Below are positions 29,194 through 37,559 of a DNA stretch of 64,000 nt, in pieces (the stretch's first letter is position 1; every line of letters begins with the position of its first letter). This DNA is from JAJFUV01 sp964384215 (GTDB lineage: Bacteria > Acidobacteriota > Terriglobia > Bryobacterales > Bryobacteraceae), in the NCBI GenBank assembly GCA_964384215.1, contig CAYLLB010000012.1:51468-115467 (forward strand), read 5' to 3'. The translations under genes and the position numbers were made by a program. Below the pieces are notes generated by a model. It searched no databases. It saw only the letters and a program-made list of their open reading frames with translations, and was not told the origin of the DNA.

Positions 29194-30357
29194 GTGCGCC
29201 GGAACATTGCGGTCCTTCTTGCGGCGGCCATAGCCGCCTTCTTCGCCGCCCGCTGGTGGACGCGGCCCCGGGCCGATAAGCCGCTGGAGCAGGTGGCGTT
29301 CACCGAAACCTCCATCGACCCCGCACTCTGGGCGAAGCGGTTTCCTTTTGAATACCAAGGCTACCGGCAAGGAATCCGGGTGCCCGAGTTCTCCGAGATG
29401 CGCGGCCACGCCTATTCTCTCAAAGAGCGCGAGGAGACCGATCGCATCACGGATCCGCGCCTGATGCGTATGTTTTCTGGGCGCCCCAAGGAACGCCCCC
29501 AACCCGCGGCATGCCTTTCCTGTCACGGCGCGTCGGTGGAGTTCTTCCGTACTATGGGCACCGGCGCCTCGCGGCTGTCGTTTTTCGAAGCGCGCCGCCA
29601 GGTGACGCAGCCGATAGCCTGCATCGACTGCCACGATCCGGCCGGTCTGCGTCTACGCCTCACCCGGCCAGCGTTCCTGAGAGCACGGCCCGCTCCGACC
29701 GCGACCGAGCAGGACCTGCGCGCGCTGGTCTGCGCGCAGTGCCACGCTGAATATTACCTGGCGGGACCTGAACGTGCCGTGACACACCCCTGGGCAAGAG
29801 GTCTGAAAGCGGAAGACATCGAAGGCTACTACGACGAACTCGCGTTTCGCGATTGGGATCATGCGGAGACGGGTGCGCCGGTCCTCAAGGCACAGCACCC
29901 TCAGTTCGAAATGTGGAGCCAGGGGATTCACGCGCGCAGCGGGGTCGCCTGCGCCGATTGTCATATGCCGCGCGAACGCCGCGGGGCTATCCATCTGACC
30001 GTTCACGCGGCCGGCAGCCCCCGGCGCACCCTGGACCGCTCCTGTGTGCCATGTCACCGCGCCGATGCGCGCGAACTGCAGGCCCGAATTGACGCCATTC
30101 AATGGCGCACCAAGCGCCTGGAGGACCGGGCGCTCACCGCTTTGCTGGCGCTATTCGACGACATCCATCACGCGCAAGAGGCGGGAATCCCCGAAGTGCG
30201 GCTCCGCAAGGCGCAGGAGTGGCACCGTAAGGCCCAGTGGCGGCTCGATTTCGTGCTGGCGGATTCCTCGCATGGGTTCCACGCTCCACAGGAGGCCGCG
30301 CGGTTGCTTGCCGAGGCCGTCGACTGCGCGCGCCTGGGCCAACTCAGCCTGCCCTGA
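29194..30357 (+). CDS. Pentaheme cytochrome c nitrite reductase-like protein (NrfA family)
   Basis: A 387-residue exported multiheme cytochrome anchored by an N-terminal hydrophobic segment (about 4-20). Five heme motifs are visible: CLSCH (107-111), CIDCH (143-147), CAQCH (180-184), CADCH (253-257) and CVPCH (284-288). NrfA landmarks are kept: Glu186-Tyr187 after heme 3 and Lys232-x-Gln234-His235, which match the calcium site and active-site His of known NrfA. Heme 1 has CXXCH rather than the common CXXCK. It is shorter than typical NrfA (about 450-500). NrfH is absent nearby. It starts with GTG. Function as ammonia-forming nitrite reductase is likely but unproven. Confidence 0.85.
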   Translation: MRRNIAVLLAAAIAAFFAARWWTRPRADKPLEQVAFTETSIDPALWAKRFPFEYQGYRQGIRVPEFSEMRGHAYSLKEREETDRITDPRLMRMFSGRPKERPQPAACLSCHGASVEFFRTMGTGASRLSFFEARRQVTQPIACIDCHDPAGLRLRLTRPAFLRARPAPTATEQDLRALVCAQCHAEYYLAGPERAVTHPWARGLKAEDIEGYYDELAFRDWDHAETGAPVLKAQHPQFEMWSQGIHARSGVACADCHMPRERRGAIHLTVHAAGSPRRTLDRSCVPCHRADARELQARIDAIQWRTKRLEDRALTALLALFDDIHHAQEAGIPEVRLRKAQEWHRKAQWRLDFVLADSSHGFHAPQEAARLLAEAVDCARLGQLSLP

Positions 30358-30362
30358 GACTC

Positions 30363-31805
30363 TTACGATGCGCCGTATCGCTGGAGAAATTCGGCCACGG
30401 CGCGGATGCCTAACTGGAAGCTCCGCAGGCTGAACTTCTCGTTGGGCGAGTGGAGGCTGTCGTCGGGGAGCCCGAATCCCATGAGAACACTGGGGATGCC
30501 GAGGTACTGCGCGAATCCCGCCACAATCGGGATGGACCCCCCTGACCGCACATATGCAGTGGGTTTTCCGAAGATGGTTTCCAGCACCTGCGCGGCGACT
30601 CGCACGGCGGGGTAATCCGGATCCACTGTGACGGCCGGGGAGGACGTCAGAACCTGCACTGTCGTGTGTATCCCCTTCGGCGTGTTTTCTTCGACGAACT
30701 GCCGGAACCCGCGGATCATTTTCGCCGGATCCTGGCCTTGGGCCAGACGGAAACTGATCTTGGCCCTGGCCCGGGACAGAATCACAGTCTTCATGCCCGG
30801 GCCCGTGTAGCCGCTGCGGATGCCTAGGAACTCCGCCAGGAGCGGCTTGTCGCGCCCGGGCTTCTTTGAGGACCTGAAGCGCCGCCCTATGACCCCGTGC
30901 ACATCCATCGAAGGTTGGGCCCACATCCGGTTGAGCAGGGAAGTATCCGTCTCACCGTCGGATATGTCTATCCCCAACCCGGCTTTCAAAACTTCCTTGG
31001 CCGCCGCGCCGATACTGGCCCAGGAGTTTTGTTCGAGCGCGCTGGGCGGCACGATGTCGTCGTAGGCCCCGGGAATCCGCAACAAGCCATTTTCGTCCTT
31101 GGCCTTCGCCAGCAACTGGATCAGGCCGAAAAGCGCGTTTGGCGCGACCCCTCCAAACAGGCCGGAGTGAAGATCGCGATTCGGCCCTTGGGCTTGCACC
31201 TGCATGTAAATGAGACCTCGGAGGCCGAGGCAAAGGGCCGGCGTCGTCTCGTCCCAAAGGTTTGTGTCGGAAACCAACGCCACGTCCGCCTTCAGTTTCT
31301 CCCGGTATCCCACGATGTACTTCTGGAAGGGCGTCCCGCCGATCTCTTCCTCGCCTTCGATAAGGAATTTCACATTCACGGGCAAGCCACCGTTGGCCGC
31401 CTTGAGGGCCTCGACGGCTTTGATGTGGGTCATCATTTGCCCTTTATCGTCGGAAGCGCCCCGCGCGTAAATGTTGCCGTCGCGTACGACCGGGTCGAAG
31501 GGCGGATGTTCCCACAAGTCCAGCGGTTCCACCGGCTGGACATCGTAGTGCCCATAACAGAGCACCGTGGGTTTCCCTGCCGCGTGCAACCACTCCCCGT
31601 AGACCAGCGGGTGCCGGGCCGTGGGGACGAGCTCAACGTTCTCTAGTCCGGCCGATTCCAACTGGGAGGCCACAAACCGGGCCGCGCGCACCATTTCGGA
31701 GCGCTGTTCGGGATATGTGCTGACGCTGGGAATCCGCAGGAATTCTTCGAGTTCGGCGATGAACCGGTCCTGGTTGGCCGCCACAAAGGCGTCGATCGAA
31801 GGCAT
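30363..31805 (-). CDS. M20-family dipeptidase/carboxypeptidase
   Basis: A 480-residue binuclear zinc peptidase of the CNDP/PepV type. Zinc-site motifs: GHYDVQPVEP (His86, Asp88), ASDDKGQ (Asp119/120) and EGEEEIGG (catalytic and metal Glu residues 152-154). A lid/dimerization domain lies around residues 200-330. The ATG at 31805 has GGGAGAAG upstream; a TTG at 31820 is rejected. It converges on the NrfA-like gene with 5 bases between stops. It probably hydrolyses cytoplasmic dipeptides. Confidence 0.93.
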   Translation of the reverse strand: MPSIDAFVAANQDRFIAELEEFLRIPSVSTYPEQRSEMVRAARFVASQLESAGLENVELVPTARHPLVYGEWLHAAGKPTVLCYGHYDVQPVEPLDLWEHPPFDPVVRDGNIYARGASDDKGQMMTHIKAVEALKAANGGLPVNVKFLIEGEEEIGGTPFQKYIVGYREKLKADVALVSDTNLWDETTPALCLGLRGLIYMQVQAQGPNRDLHSGLFGGVAPNALFGLIQLLAKAKDENGLLRIPGAYDDIVPPSALEQNSWASIGAAAKEVLKAGLGIDISDGETDTSLLNRMWAQPSMDVHGVIGRRFRSSKKPGRDKPLLAEFLGIRSGYTGPGMKTVILSRARAKISFRLAQGQDPAKMIRGFRQFVEENTPKGIHTTVQVLTSSPAVTVDPDYPAVRVAAQVLETIFGKPTAYVRSGGSIPIVAGFAQYLGIPSVLMGFGLPDDSLHSPNEKFSLRSFQLGIRAVAEFLQRYGAS

Positions 31806-31824
31806 GGAGACTTCTCCCAATCAT

Positions 31825-31852
31825 GCCAGGATTCCCGTTTTCAAATCCTGGC
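31825..31852. repeat. 9-bp inverted repeat in the leader/promoter of the M20 gene
   Basis: GCCAGGATT and its exact inverse AATCCTGGC flank a 10-base loop, 20 bases upstream of the dipeptidase start and downstream of the patatin gene. There is no T-tract in the minus-strand direction, so it is not a standard terminator. It could be an operator or a leader hairpin. Confidence 0.4.
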
Positions 31853-31889
31853 CAGCCTCCATCCTAACCCAACAGGTCTCCCGGTCAGA

Positions 31890-34085
31890 TCAGAAAACCC
31901 GCCCTACACGGAACAGAATCTTTCTTGCTCCCTGGTCCCCCACCGCCCCGCCGAAGAAGATGGCCCCCAATTGCGTCGCGCCGGCCACGCCAATGAGCCC
32001 GTCCTGGCGCGGTTTGGCCGGTCTGCCGGCGAACCACGCGTTCCCAACCTCGTAGCCGATGACACCATAGAACTTGCCGAACGTGGCAATCGTGTTTCCC
32101 GAGAGGGACCGCAGCACGTAGGCGCCGCCGTAGTACATTCTGTTGCCGAGTAGCTGCTGGCGCGAAAGAGCGCTCATGTCCGGCACGCCGCCTAGTCGGT
32201 ACATGGTGGCGACACCTGCCGCGTTCACTGTGCTCGCCGCCGTCAACCGTGTGAGAAGGGAATAGCGCGCATGGAAAGGGCGGGAGTAGGAGGCCGTACC
32301 TTCGTATGCCGCGAACTGCCGCGGCACTTGTGGATACCGGTTGAACCAGGAGACTTTCCCGGCCAGGTAGACGCCATCGAACGGCACCAGCGGGTTGTCC
32401 CGGGTGTCTCTGCGCAAGGCCATGCTCGACATACCGTACCGGCCCGACAACCTTTGAGGGGCCATCAACCCTGTCTCCAGGCCAGTCTTCAAGTAACCCT
32501 CCTGATGTCCGATCCGCAACTCCTGCACCCGTCCAAAGGCGTAGCCGAGGTCAACACCGCCGGCATAGTTTCTTTCGGTAAGCCCCTCGATACGGCTCCC
32601 CTTGCGGTCGTATATGGGAAACGGTTCCTGGGTATATCCGGCGCGAGGCGCGACAAACCACTTGCCGCCGCTGATCCTGTAATAGTATTCCGTCTCTGCG
32701 CGGTTGTGAGTGCCGATGCGGAGGTCCGTCCTCCATTCCGAAGCGGGGCCTCCGAGATCGAGGAATGTGAACCGGACTCCGGCCCCAAACCTCAGTCCCT
32801 CTCCGTTGGCCCCGTCGAGAAAGATGGCCGGTCTCAAGAAGGGGGGCCCGTAGGATTTCTCCTGGGCCGTGACGATCAATGTTTCCTCTCCGCCGCGGTT
32901 TCGGAACTCGTACGTCGCCGAATCGAAGCGCCCTACTCCCGTCAGTTTCTCCATCTGGTCTTCGAGCACCGCCCGGTCCAGGGGTTCTCCGGGCTCCGGC
33001 GTCAGCGCCGCGATGACCGCCTTCTTCAATCGGGGAGCCACTTCGCCTTCCACTACGATGTGAGCGGGGCGAATCGTGTCCGGTCTGCACCTGGCGCGCC
33101 GGGCGTTGGCATACGTCTCATACTGGGCGGCCCCTACCTGGAACTGCTTCAGAAGGGCGGCCTTCTGTTCCGCCGCCGCGTAGCCGGTCTTGCGGAACTG
33201 CTCCGCTTTGGGATAATCCGCTCCTGACAACCCCTTCAATAGGGGCATCAGCACGAGGTCCGCCGCAGCCATGCTGGGACGCTCGTTCCTCGAGATCATG
33301 TAACTGATCGACCGACCGGCAATACCCAGCAGCGACTGAAAATCCTTGGGATCGGCCGGCACGTCCAGCGCCACGGCAATCACGATGTCGGCGCCCATGG
33401 CCCGGACGATATCCACGGGAAGGTTGTCGGACAACCCTCCGTCGACGAGCACCATCCCGCCCTTGCGCACAGGGGCGAACAGCGCGGGCAGCGACATGGT
33501 GGCCCGCAGCGCGTCGAACAGCGATCCCTTGTCGAACACCACGGGCTTGCCCGCAACGAGGTCCGTAGCCACGCAGCGGAACGGCGTCGGCAGGTCGTCG
33601 AAACTCTTCATGTCGCCGTAGGACGCCGCGAACCTGTCGATGACCAGCGCCACTCCCTCGCCGGGCGACAGCCCCGACGGCAGGTTCAACTTCCCATCCC
33701 TCAATCCCAACTCGATGGCCGTCGGGAACTGGGTGGCATCCTGCTTGCGCCGGAACGAGAGATTTCTGTATTTGCTCGAGGGAGACAACGCGGATTGCCA
33801 ATCTATGTGGTCGACGAATTGAATTATCTCCGCTGAATTCAGACCCGAAGCATACATGCCGGCCACCAGCCCGCCCATACTGGTGCCGGCGATGAAGTCG
33901 ATTGGGATTCGGTGCTCTTCCATCCATTGCAGAACCCCGATGTGCGACAACCCGAGGGCCGCTCCGCCCGCCAGCGCGAGGCCGATTTTGGGCCTGGTTG
34001 TGGTTTCTCCCGGCGACGGCGAGCCTGCCCAAGCCAGCACCGCCGCAACAACTGCCCACGCGTGGATTCTCATGGCTGCACTCAT
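31890..34085 (-). CDS. Patatin-like phospholipase with POTRA and C-terminal beta-barrel (PlpD-like type Vd)
   Basis: A 731-residue exported protein. After a signal peptide (ending about residue 26) comes a patatin lipase domain: oxyanion loop LALAGGAALGLSHIG, catalytic Ser69 in GTSMGG and Asp215 in DGGLSD. A POTRA-like domain follows (about 335-410: HIVVEGEVAPRLK to TLIVTAQEK). The last about 310 residues are beta-strand-rich and end in Phe, as expected of an Omp85-family barrel. This layout is that of the PlpD type Vd autotransporter, which presents a phospholipase at the cell surface. The Ser-Asp dyad is intact. Confidence 0.9.
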   Translation of the reverse strand: MSAAMRIHAWAVVAAVLAWAGSPSPGETTTRPKIGLALAGGAALGLSHIGVLQWMEEHRIPIDFIAGTSMGGLVAGMYASGLNSAEIIQFVDHIDWQSALSPSSKYRNLSFRRKQDATQFPTAIELGLRDGKLNLPSGLSPGEGVALVIDRFAASYGDMKSFDDLPTPFRCVATDLVAGKPVVFDKGSLFDALRATMSLPALFAPVRKGGMVLVDGGLSDNLPVDIVRAMGADIVIAVALDVPADPKDFQSLLGIAGRSISYMISRNERPSMAAADLVLMPLLKGLSGADYPKAEQFRKTGYAAAEQKAALLKQFQVGAAQYETYANARRARCRPDTIRPAHIVVEGEVAPRLKKAVIAALTPEPGEPLDRAVLEDQMEKLTGVGRFDSATYEFRNRGGEETLIVTAQEKSYGPPFLRPAIFLDGANGEGLRFGAGVRFTFLDLGGPASEWRTDLRIGTHNRAETEYYYRISGGKWFVAPRAGYTQEPFPIYDRKGSRIEGLTERNYAGGVDLGYAFGRVQELRIGHQEGYLKTGLETGLMAPQRLSGRYGMSSMALRRDTRDNPLVPFDGVYLAGKVSWFNRYPQVPRQFAAYEGTASYSRPFHARYSLLTRLTAASTVNAAGVATMYRLGGVPDMSALSRQQLLGNRMYYGGAYVLRSLSGNTIATFGKFYGVIGYEVGNAWFAGRPAKPRQDGLIGVAGATQLGAIFFGGAVGDQGARKILFRVGRVF

Positions 34086-34265
34086 GTCTCGTCCGCCTCA
34101 CCGGCACAGGCCGACCGGCTGAATCGACTACTGTATCGCAGGATTGGCACTATCCGGCACATCGGACGATGGCCGTGTGGAACGGATTTATGAATACAGC
34201 GGCACCTGGTAGTTCGCACCAGGCGCTTGGGAGGGAACTTTGCCGAGGCAGGTCGCCGGGCGATG

Positions 34266-34646
34266 TCAGGCTCGCGCGGGCTTGGCCCGCCAGGCGAACC
34301 ACGCGCCGATGCTTGCCAGCATCGTCAACACGACCAGCCAGATGGCCAGCTTGATCTGTGCCGGGTCCGTGAACGTGAACTTCGAGAACATAAACCCTTT
34401 CACAAGCATCACCAGCACCAGCAGGTTCCACAGGAAGTACACGAGCTTCGCCTTGCCGAAAATGGATGCCAGTGTCGTGAGCACGGCCACCACGCCCAAA
34501 GCGAACATCCAGTAGGTGAGCGAGGCTTTCTCCCACGGCAAGATGCCGATGTTCAGGTTATGCTGGCCCGAGCCCCAAGCGAGGCTGGATACACCGAGCA
34601 GGAAGAACGCCAGGATGGCGTTGTAAAGGTAGCTGAAAACGCGCAT
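34266..34646 (-). CDS. Small four-helix integral membrane protein, unknown function
   Basis: A 126-residue protein with about four hydrophobic segments (near residues 8-28, 40-62, 66-90 and 97-118) and short polar loops; the C-terminus is basic (WRAKPARA). I do not recognise the family. The ATG at 34646 has AGGG upstream, and an extended -10 lies 50 bases upstream. It is divergent from gmd. A role in the envelope is all that can be said. Confidence 0.7.
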   Translation of the reverse strand: MRVFSYLYNAILAFFLLGVSSLAWGSGQHNLNIGILPWEKASLTYWMFALGVVAVLTTLASIFGKAKLVYFLWNLLVLVMLVKGFMFSKFTFTDPAQIKLAIWLVVLTMLASIGAWFAWRAKPARA

Positions 34647-34697
34647 GATGAACCCTACGGACAACACTCCGGAGCCTCCGTTTCAGATGAAGCCATT

Positions 34698-34706
34698 ATT
34701 CTATCA
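34698..34706 (-). promoter_or_regulatory. Extended -10 promoter (TGaTAGAAT) of the small membrane protein gene
   Basis: On the minus strand TGA precedes TAGAAT, forming an extended -10. The transcript would start near 34691, with a leader of about 45 bases. No -35 is seen, which is common for extended -10 promoters. Confidence 0.4.
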
Positions 34707-34750
34707 AGTTGCGGCGGTTCTGGGGAGGGGCCAATCCGGCCGGCTTTTAT

Positions 34751-34780
34751 TTGACACCCGTTCGGTAAGACTGTCAGAGT
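34751..34780 (+). promoter_or_regulatory. Possible gmd promoter with consensus -35
   Basis: TTGACA (34751-34756, perfect), 18-base spacer and a weak CAGAGT (34775-34780) with a TGt extension. Transcription would start at or next to the gmd ATG at 34788, implying a leaderless mRNA. The -10 is poor, so confidence is limited. Confidence 0.35.
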
Positions 34781-34787
34781 AGACTCA

Positions 34788-35771
34788 ATGGACAAGAAAA
34801 GGGCCTTGATCACAGGGATTACGGGTCAGGATGGCTCCTACCTGGCCGAGTTCCTGATTTCGAAGGGATATGACGTTCACGGCATTGTCCGCCGGGTCGC
34901 GCTGGAGGATCCCGACAACCGCCTGACGAGGATCGCGGCGGTGCGGGACCAGCTAACGCTTCACGCCGCCTCGATGGAGAGCTACGCCAGCATCCATCAG
35001 GTGGTCGGTGCCGTGAAACCCGACGAGTGTTACCATCTGGCCGCCCAAAGCTTCGTCAGTTATTCCTTCGACGATGAATTCTCCACCATTAATGCCAACA
35101 TTAATGGAACGCACTATTTGCTGGCTGCGGTGAAAAATATCGTCCCCGATTGCCGGTTCTATTTCGCTGGATCGAGCGAGATGTTCGGAAAAGTCGCCGA
35201 AGTACCGCAGCGGGAGTCCACTCCTTTTCACCCGCGCTCGACCTATGGCATCAGCAAGGTGGCGGGCTTCGACCTGACGCGCAACTATCGCGAGGCCTAT
35301 GGCCTTCACGCCAGTAACGGAATCCTGTTCAACCACGAATCCCCGCGCCGCGGCCACGAATTCGTGACGCGCAAGATCACGGCCGGCGTAGCGCGCATCC
35401 GGGCCGGCCGGGCCACGCAACTGCGCCTGGGAAACCTGGAAGCGAAGCGCGATTGGGGCCATGCCCGCGAATACGTGCAGGCCATGTGGCTCATGCTTCA
35501 GCAGGAGCGGCCGGACGACTACGTCGTCGCCACCGGCGAAACTCATTCCGTACGCGAGTTCGCCGAGCTGGCATTCAAGTTTGCCGGCTTGGATTACAAA
35601 GACTACGTGGTCATCGATCCACAGCTCTACCGGCCCGCCGAAGTGAACCTGCTGTTGGGCGACGCCACCAAAGCCCACGAGCGGCTGGGCTGGACGCGCA
35701 AGATCGCTTTCGCGGACCTGGTGCAAGAAATGGTGGAGACCGACTGCCGCCTGCTCGGCGTGACAATCTAG
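34788..35771 (+). CDS. gmd: GDP-mannose 4,6-dehydratase
   Basis: A 327-residue extended SDR that converts GDP-mannose to GDP-4-keto-6-deoxymannose, the first step to GDP-fucose, GDP-rhamnose or related deoxysugars. The cofactor loop is GITGQDGSYLAEFL; SSEMFGK and YGISKVAG give the catalytic Thr/Ser, Glu, Tyr and Lys region; NHESPRRGHEFVTRKI is a Gmd signature. It precedes a polysaccharide ABC exporter on the same strand, suggesting deoxyhexose in the exported glycan. No reductase or epimerase partner (fcl, rmd) is in the window. Confidence 0.96.
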   Translation: MDKKRALITGITGQDGSYLAEFLISKGYDVHGIVRRVALEDPDNRLTRIAAVRDQLTLHAASMESYASIHQVVGAVKPDECYHLAAQSFVSYSFDDEFSTINANINGTHYLLAAVKNIVPDCRFYFAGSSEMFGKVAEVPQRESTPFHPRSTYGISKVAGFDLTRNYREAYGLHASNGILFNHESPRRGHEFVTRKITAGVARIRAGRATQLRLGNLEAKRDWGHAREYVQAMWLMLQQERPDDYVVATGETHSVREFAELAFKFAGLDYKDYVVIDPQLYRPAEVNLLLGDATKAHERLGWTRKIAFADLVQEMVETDCRLLGVTI

Positions 35772-35812
35772 CCATTTGACGGCGAGCTCGCGGGGCCACC
35801 TGAAGCGGGCCA

Positions 35813-35821
35813 TGCTATGAT
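35813..35821 (+). promoter_or_regulatory. Extended -10 promoter (TGcTATGAT) upstream of the ABC-2 permease
   Basis: TG at 35813-35814 and TATGAT at 35816-35821 form an extended -10 in the 106-base gap between gmd and the permease. The leader would be about 50 bases. No good -35 is present at the proper distance. Confidence 0.42.
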
Positions 35822-35877
35822 GTTTAGGATTCAGACGGCTTCACTTCCCGCGTGAAGAACCGGCACGTTTTGCAAAA

Positions 35878-36639
35878 ATGGGCCGTAATTACTCTTTTCT
35901 GCTCACCAACCTGGTTCTCAAGGACTTCAAAGTCCGCTACCGGAATATGTCCCTGGGGATCTTCTGGTCGCTGTTAAATCCATTGGTGATGATGGGGGTG
36001 CTGACGCTCGTCTTCACGCGCATTTTCCCGAATTACAGCATGAGCGAATTTGCCGTCTTCGTGCTCTGCGGTCTGGTGCCTTTCAACTTTTTCAGCATCG
36101 CCTGGGCCAGCGGCACGACTTCCGTGATCGAAAACAGCGCCCTGGTGAAGCGCGTGCGCTGCCCCCGCGAAGTGATCCCGGTCGCCTCCGTACTGGCAAA
36201 CTGTCTGCACTTCGTGATCCAGATCGCTCTGCTGATCTTCTTCACCGTGCTCTTCGGGCACCACGTGAACCGGCATTGGCTTTGGCTGCCCCTGGTGTTC
36301 CTCATGGAAGTGGCGTTTGTCTGCGGTTTGGCCTTGATCACGTCTGCGCTCAACGTTTACTTCCGCGACGTCCGGTATGTGGTGGAGTCTCTCAACGTGG
36401 TGCTGTTCTGGCTGGTGCCCATCTGGTACGCGCTGGACAAGGTGCCCGTGGCGTACCACTTCCTGTATCAGTTGAATCCGGTGACGGCCGTCATTCTTGC
36501 CTGTCGCAGAATCCTGATTGAGTCGTCTGCTCCACCCCCAACGTTGCTGGTTAAGCTCCCGCTTGTGAGCTTCTTCGTGTTATTGATGGGTTTTCTGGTT
36601 TTTAGGTGGCTGAAGCCCCGGTTTGCGGATTATTTGTAG
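35878..36639 (+). CDS. ABC-2 type polysaccharide export permease (Wzm/TagG-like)
   Basis: A 253-residue integral membrane protein with about six hydrophobic segments. The N-terminal cytoplasmic part (LVLKDFKVRYRNMSLGIFWSLLNPL) is the signature of permeases that export O-antigen or teichoic acids. Near the C-terminus FYQLNP-like text (FLYQLNPVTAVILACRRIL) is also typical. It is followed after 12 bases by its ATPase partner, so they form one exporter. Confidence 0.92.
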   Translation: MGRNYSFLLTNLVLKDFKVRYRNMSLGIFWSLLNPLVMMGVLTLVFTRIFPNYSMSEFAVFVLCGLVPFNFFSIAWASGTTSVIENSALVKRVRCPREVIPVASVLANCLHFVIQIALLIFFTVLFGHHVNRHWLWLPLVFLMEVAFVCGLALITSALNVYFRDVRYVVESLNVVLFWLVPIWYALDKVPVAYHFLYQLNPVTAVILACRRILIESSAPPPTLLVKLPLVSFFVLLMGFLVFRWLKPRFADYL

Positions 36640-36651
36640 GATGAGCGCACG

Positions 36652-37476
36652 ATGACACCGGGACGCGGTGAAAGTTTGGCGAATCTGGCGTCGCATACCG
36701 TCGCCGAGGGGGATGTGCGCCACAAGCGGGGCGTCGCCGTGGTTGAAGTCCATCAGGTCAGCAAGATCTATACGCAGCACGTGGCCCGCGGCCTGTTGAG
36801 GGAGCGCCTTGTGGCTATGTTCCGCAGTGCGACAGCTCACCCCTTTTACGCGCTGCGCGGGGTTTCGCTTCGTGTGAACGCCGGCGAAAGTCTGGGGATT
36901 CTGGGCCCCAACGGAGCCGGCAAGAGCACGCTGCTCAGTATCATATCCGGCCTGTGCTATCCCGATGCGGGCACTGTGACCGTCAATGGCACCGTCGCCG
37001 CCCTGCTCGAACTGGGCTCTGGGTTCCACTACGACCTCACGGGACGCGAGAACGTCGCCTTGAACGCATCCCTGCTTGGCCTGACCCGAAAGCAGCTTCG
37101 GGAGCGCTTCGACAACATTGTCGCGTTCGCCGAACTCGAAGACTTCATCGACGAGCCGCTGCGTACATACTCCAGCGGCATGGTGATGCGCCTGGCCTTC
37201 TCAGTCGCCGTGAACACGAATCCCGACATCCTCATCATCGACGAAGTCCTGGCCGTCGGCGACCAGCGGTTCCAGGACAAATGCATCAAGAGGATCTACG
37301 AGCTCAAAGCCGCCGGCCGCACCCTGATCTGCGTCTCGCATTCCAGCCGGCTCATTGAAGCGTTGTGCGACACGGCTCTGTGGCTCGACCACGGCAGTGT
37401 GGCCGCCTATGGCGATGTGCACGATGTGGTGAAGGCTTACGATCAAAGCGGCCCCGGCAAAGGCGTATCCGCTTGA
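36652..37476 (+). CDS. ABC polysaccharide export ATPase (Wzt/TagH-like, short form)
   Basis: A 274-residue ATPase of the polysaccharide exporter. Walker A is GPNGAGKST, the signature is YSSGMVMRLAFSVA, Walker B is ILIIDEVLAVGD, with the switch His in CVSHSS. An N-terminal extension of about 30 residues precedes the ATPase domain. It lacks the C-terminal carbohydrate-binding domain of longer Wzt proteins, so it resembles transporters that do not require a terminal glycan cap. It pairs with the permease just upstream. Confidence 0.92.
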   Translation: MTPGRGESLANLASHTVAEGDVRHKRGVAVVEVHQVSKIYTQHVARGLLRERLVAMFRSATAHPFYALRGVSLRVNAGESLGILGPNGAGKSTLLSIISGLCYPDAGTVTVNGTVAALLELGSGFHYDLTGRENVALNASLLGLTRKQLRERFDNIVAFAELEDFIDEPLRTYSSGMVMRLAFSVAVNTNPDILIIDEVLAVGDQRFQDKCIKRIYELKAAGRTLICVSHSSRLIEALCDTALWLDHGSVAAYGDVHDVVKAYDQSGPGKGVSA

Positions 37477-37503
37477 CGCCGGGCCGGGCGAATCCTTCTG
37501 TTT

Positions 37504-37532
37504 TTGAGTTCTCCCCGCGCGTATGTTAATGT
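37504..37532 (+). promoter_or_regulatory. Possible promoter of the CBS-domain gene
   Basis: TTGAGT (37504-37509), 17-base spacer and TAATGT (37527-37532) lie upstream of the CBS gene, whose own ribosome site (GAGGGGGG) follows. The -35 is good, the -10 weak. Confidence 0.32.
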
Positions 37533-37559
37533 ACTCTTAACTGGTCGAGGGGGGAATCC

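Noticed and set aside
34205..34224. CCTGGT/ACCAGG hairpin as terminator of the small membrane protein gene
   Set aside because: Only six pairs and no T-tract on the transcript strand.
36652..37476. Wzt with carbohydrate-binding domain
   Set aside because: The protein ends soon after the ATPase domain (274 residues), so there is no room for the extra domain.
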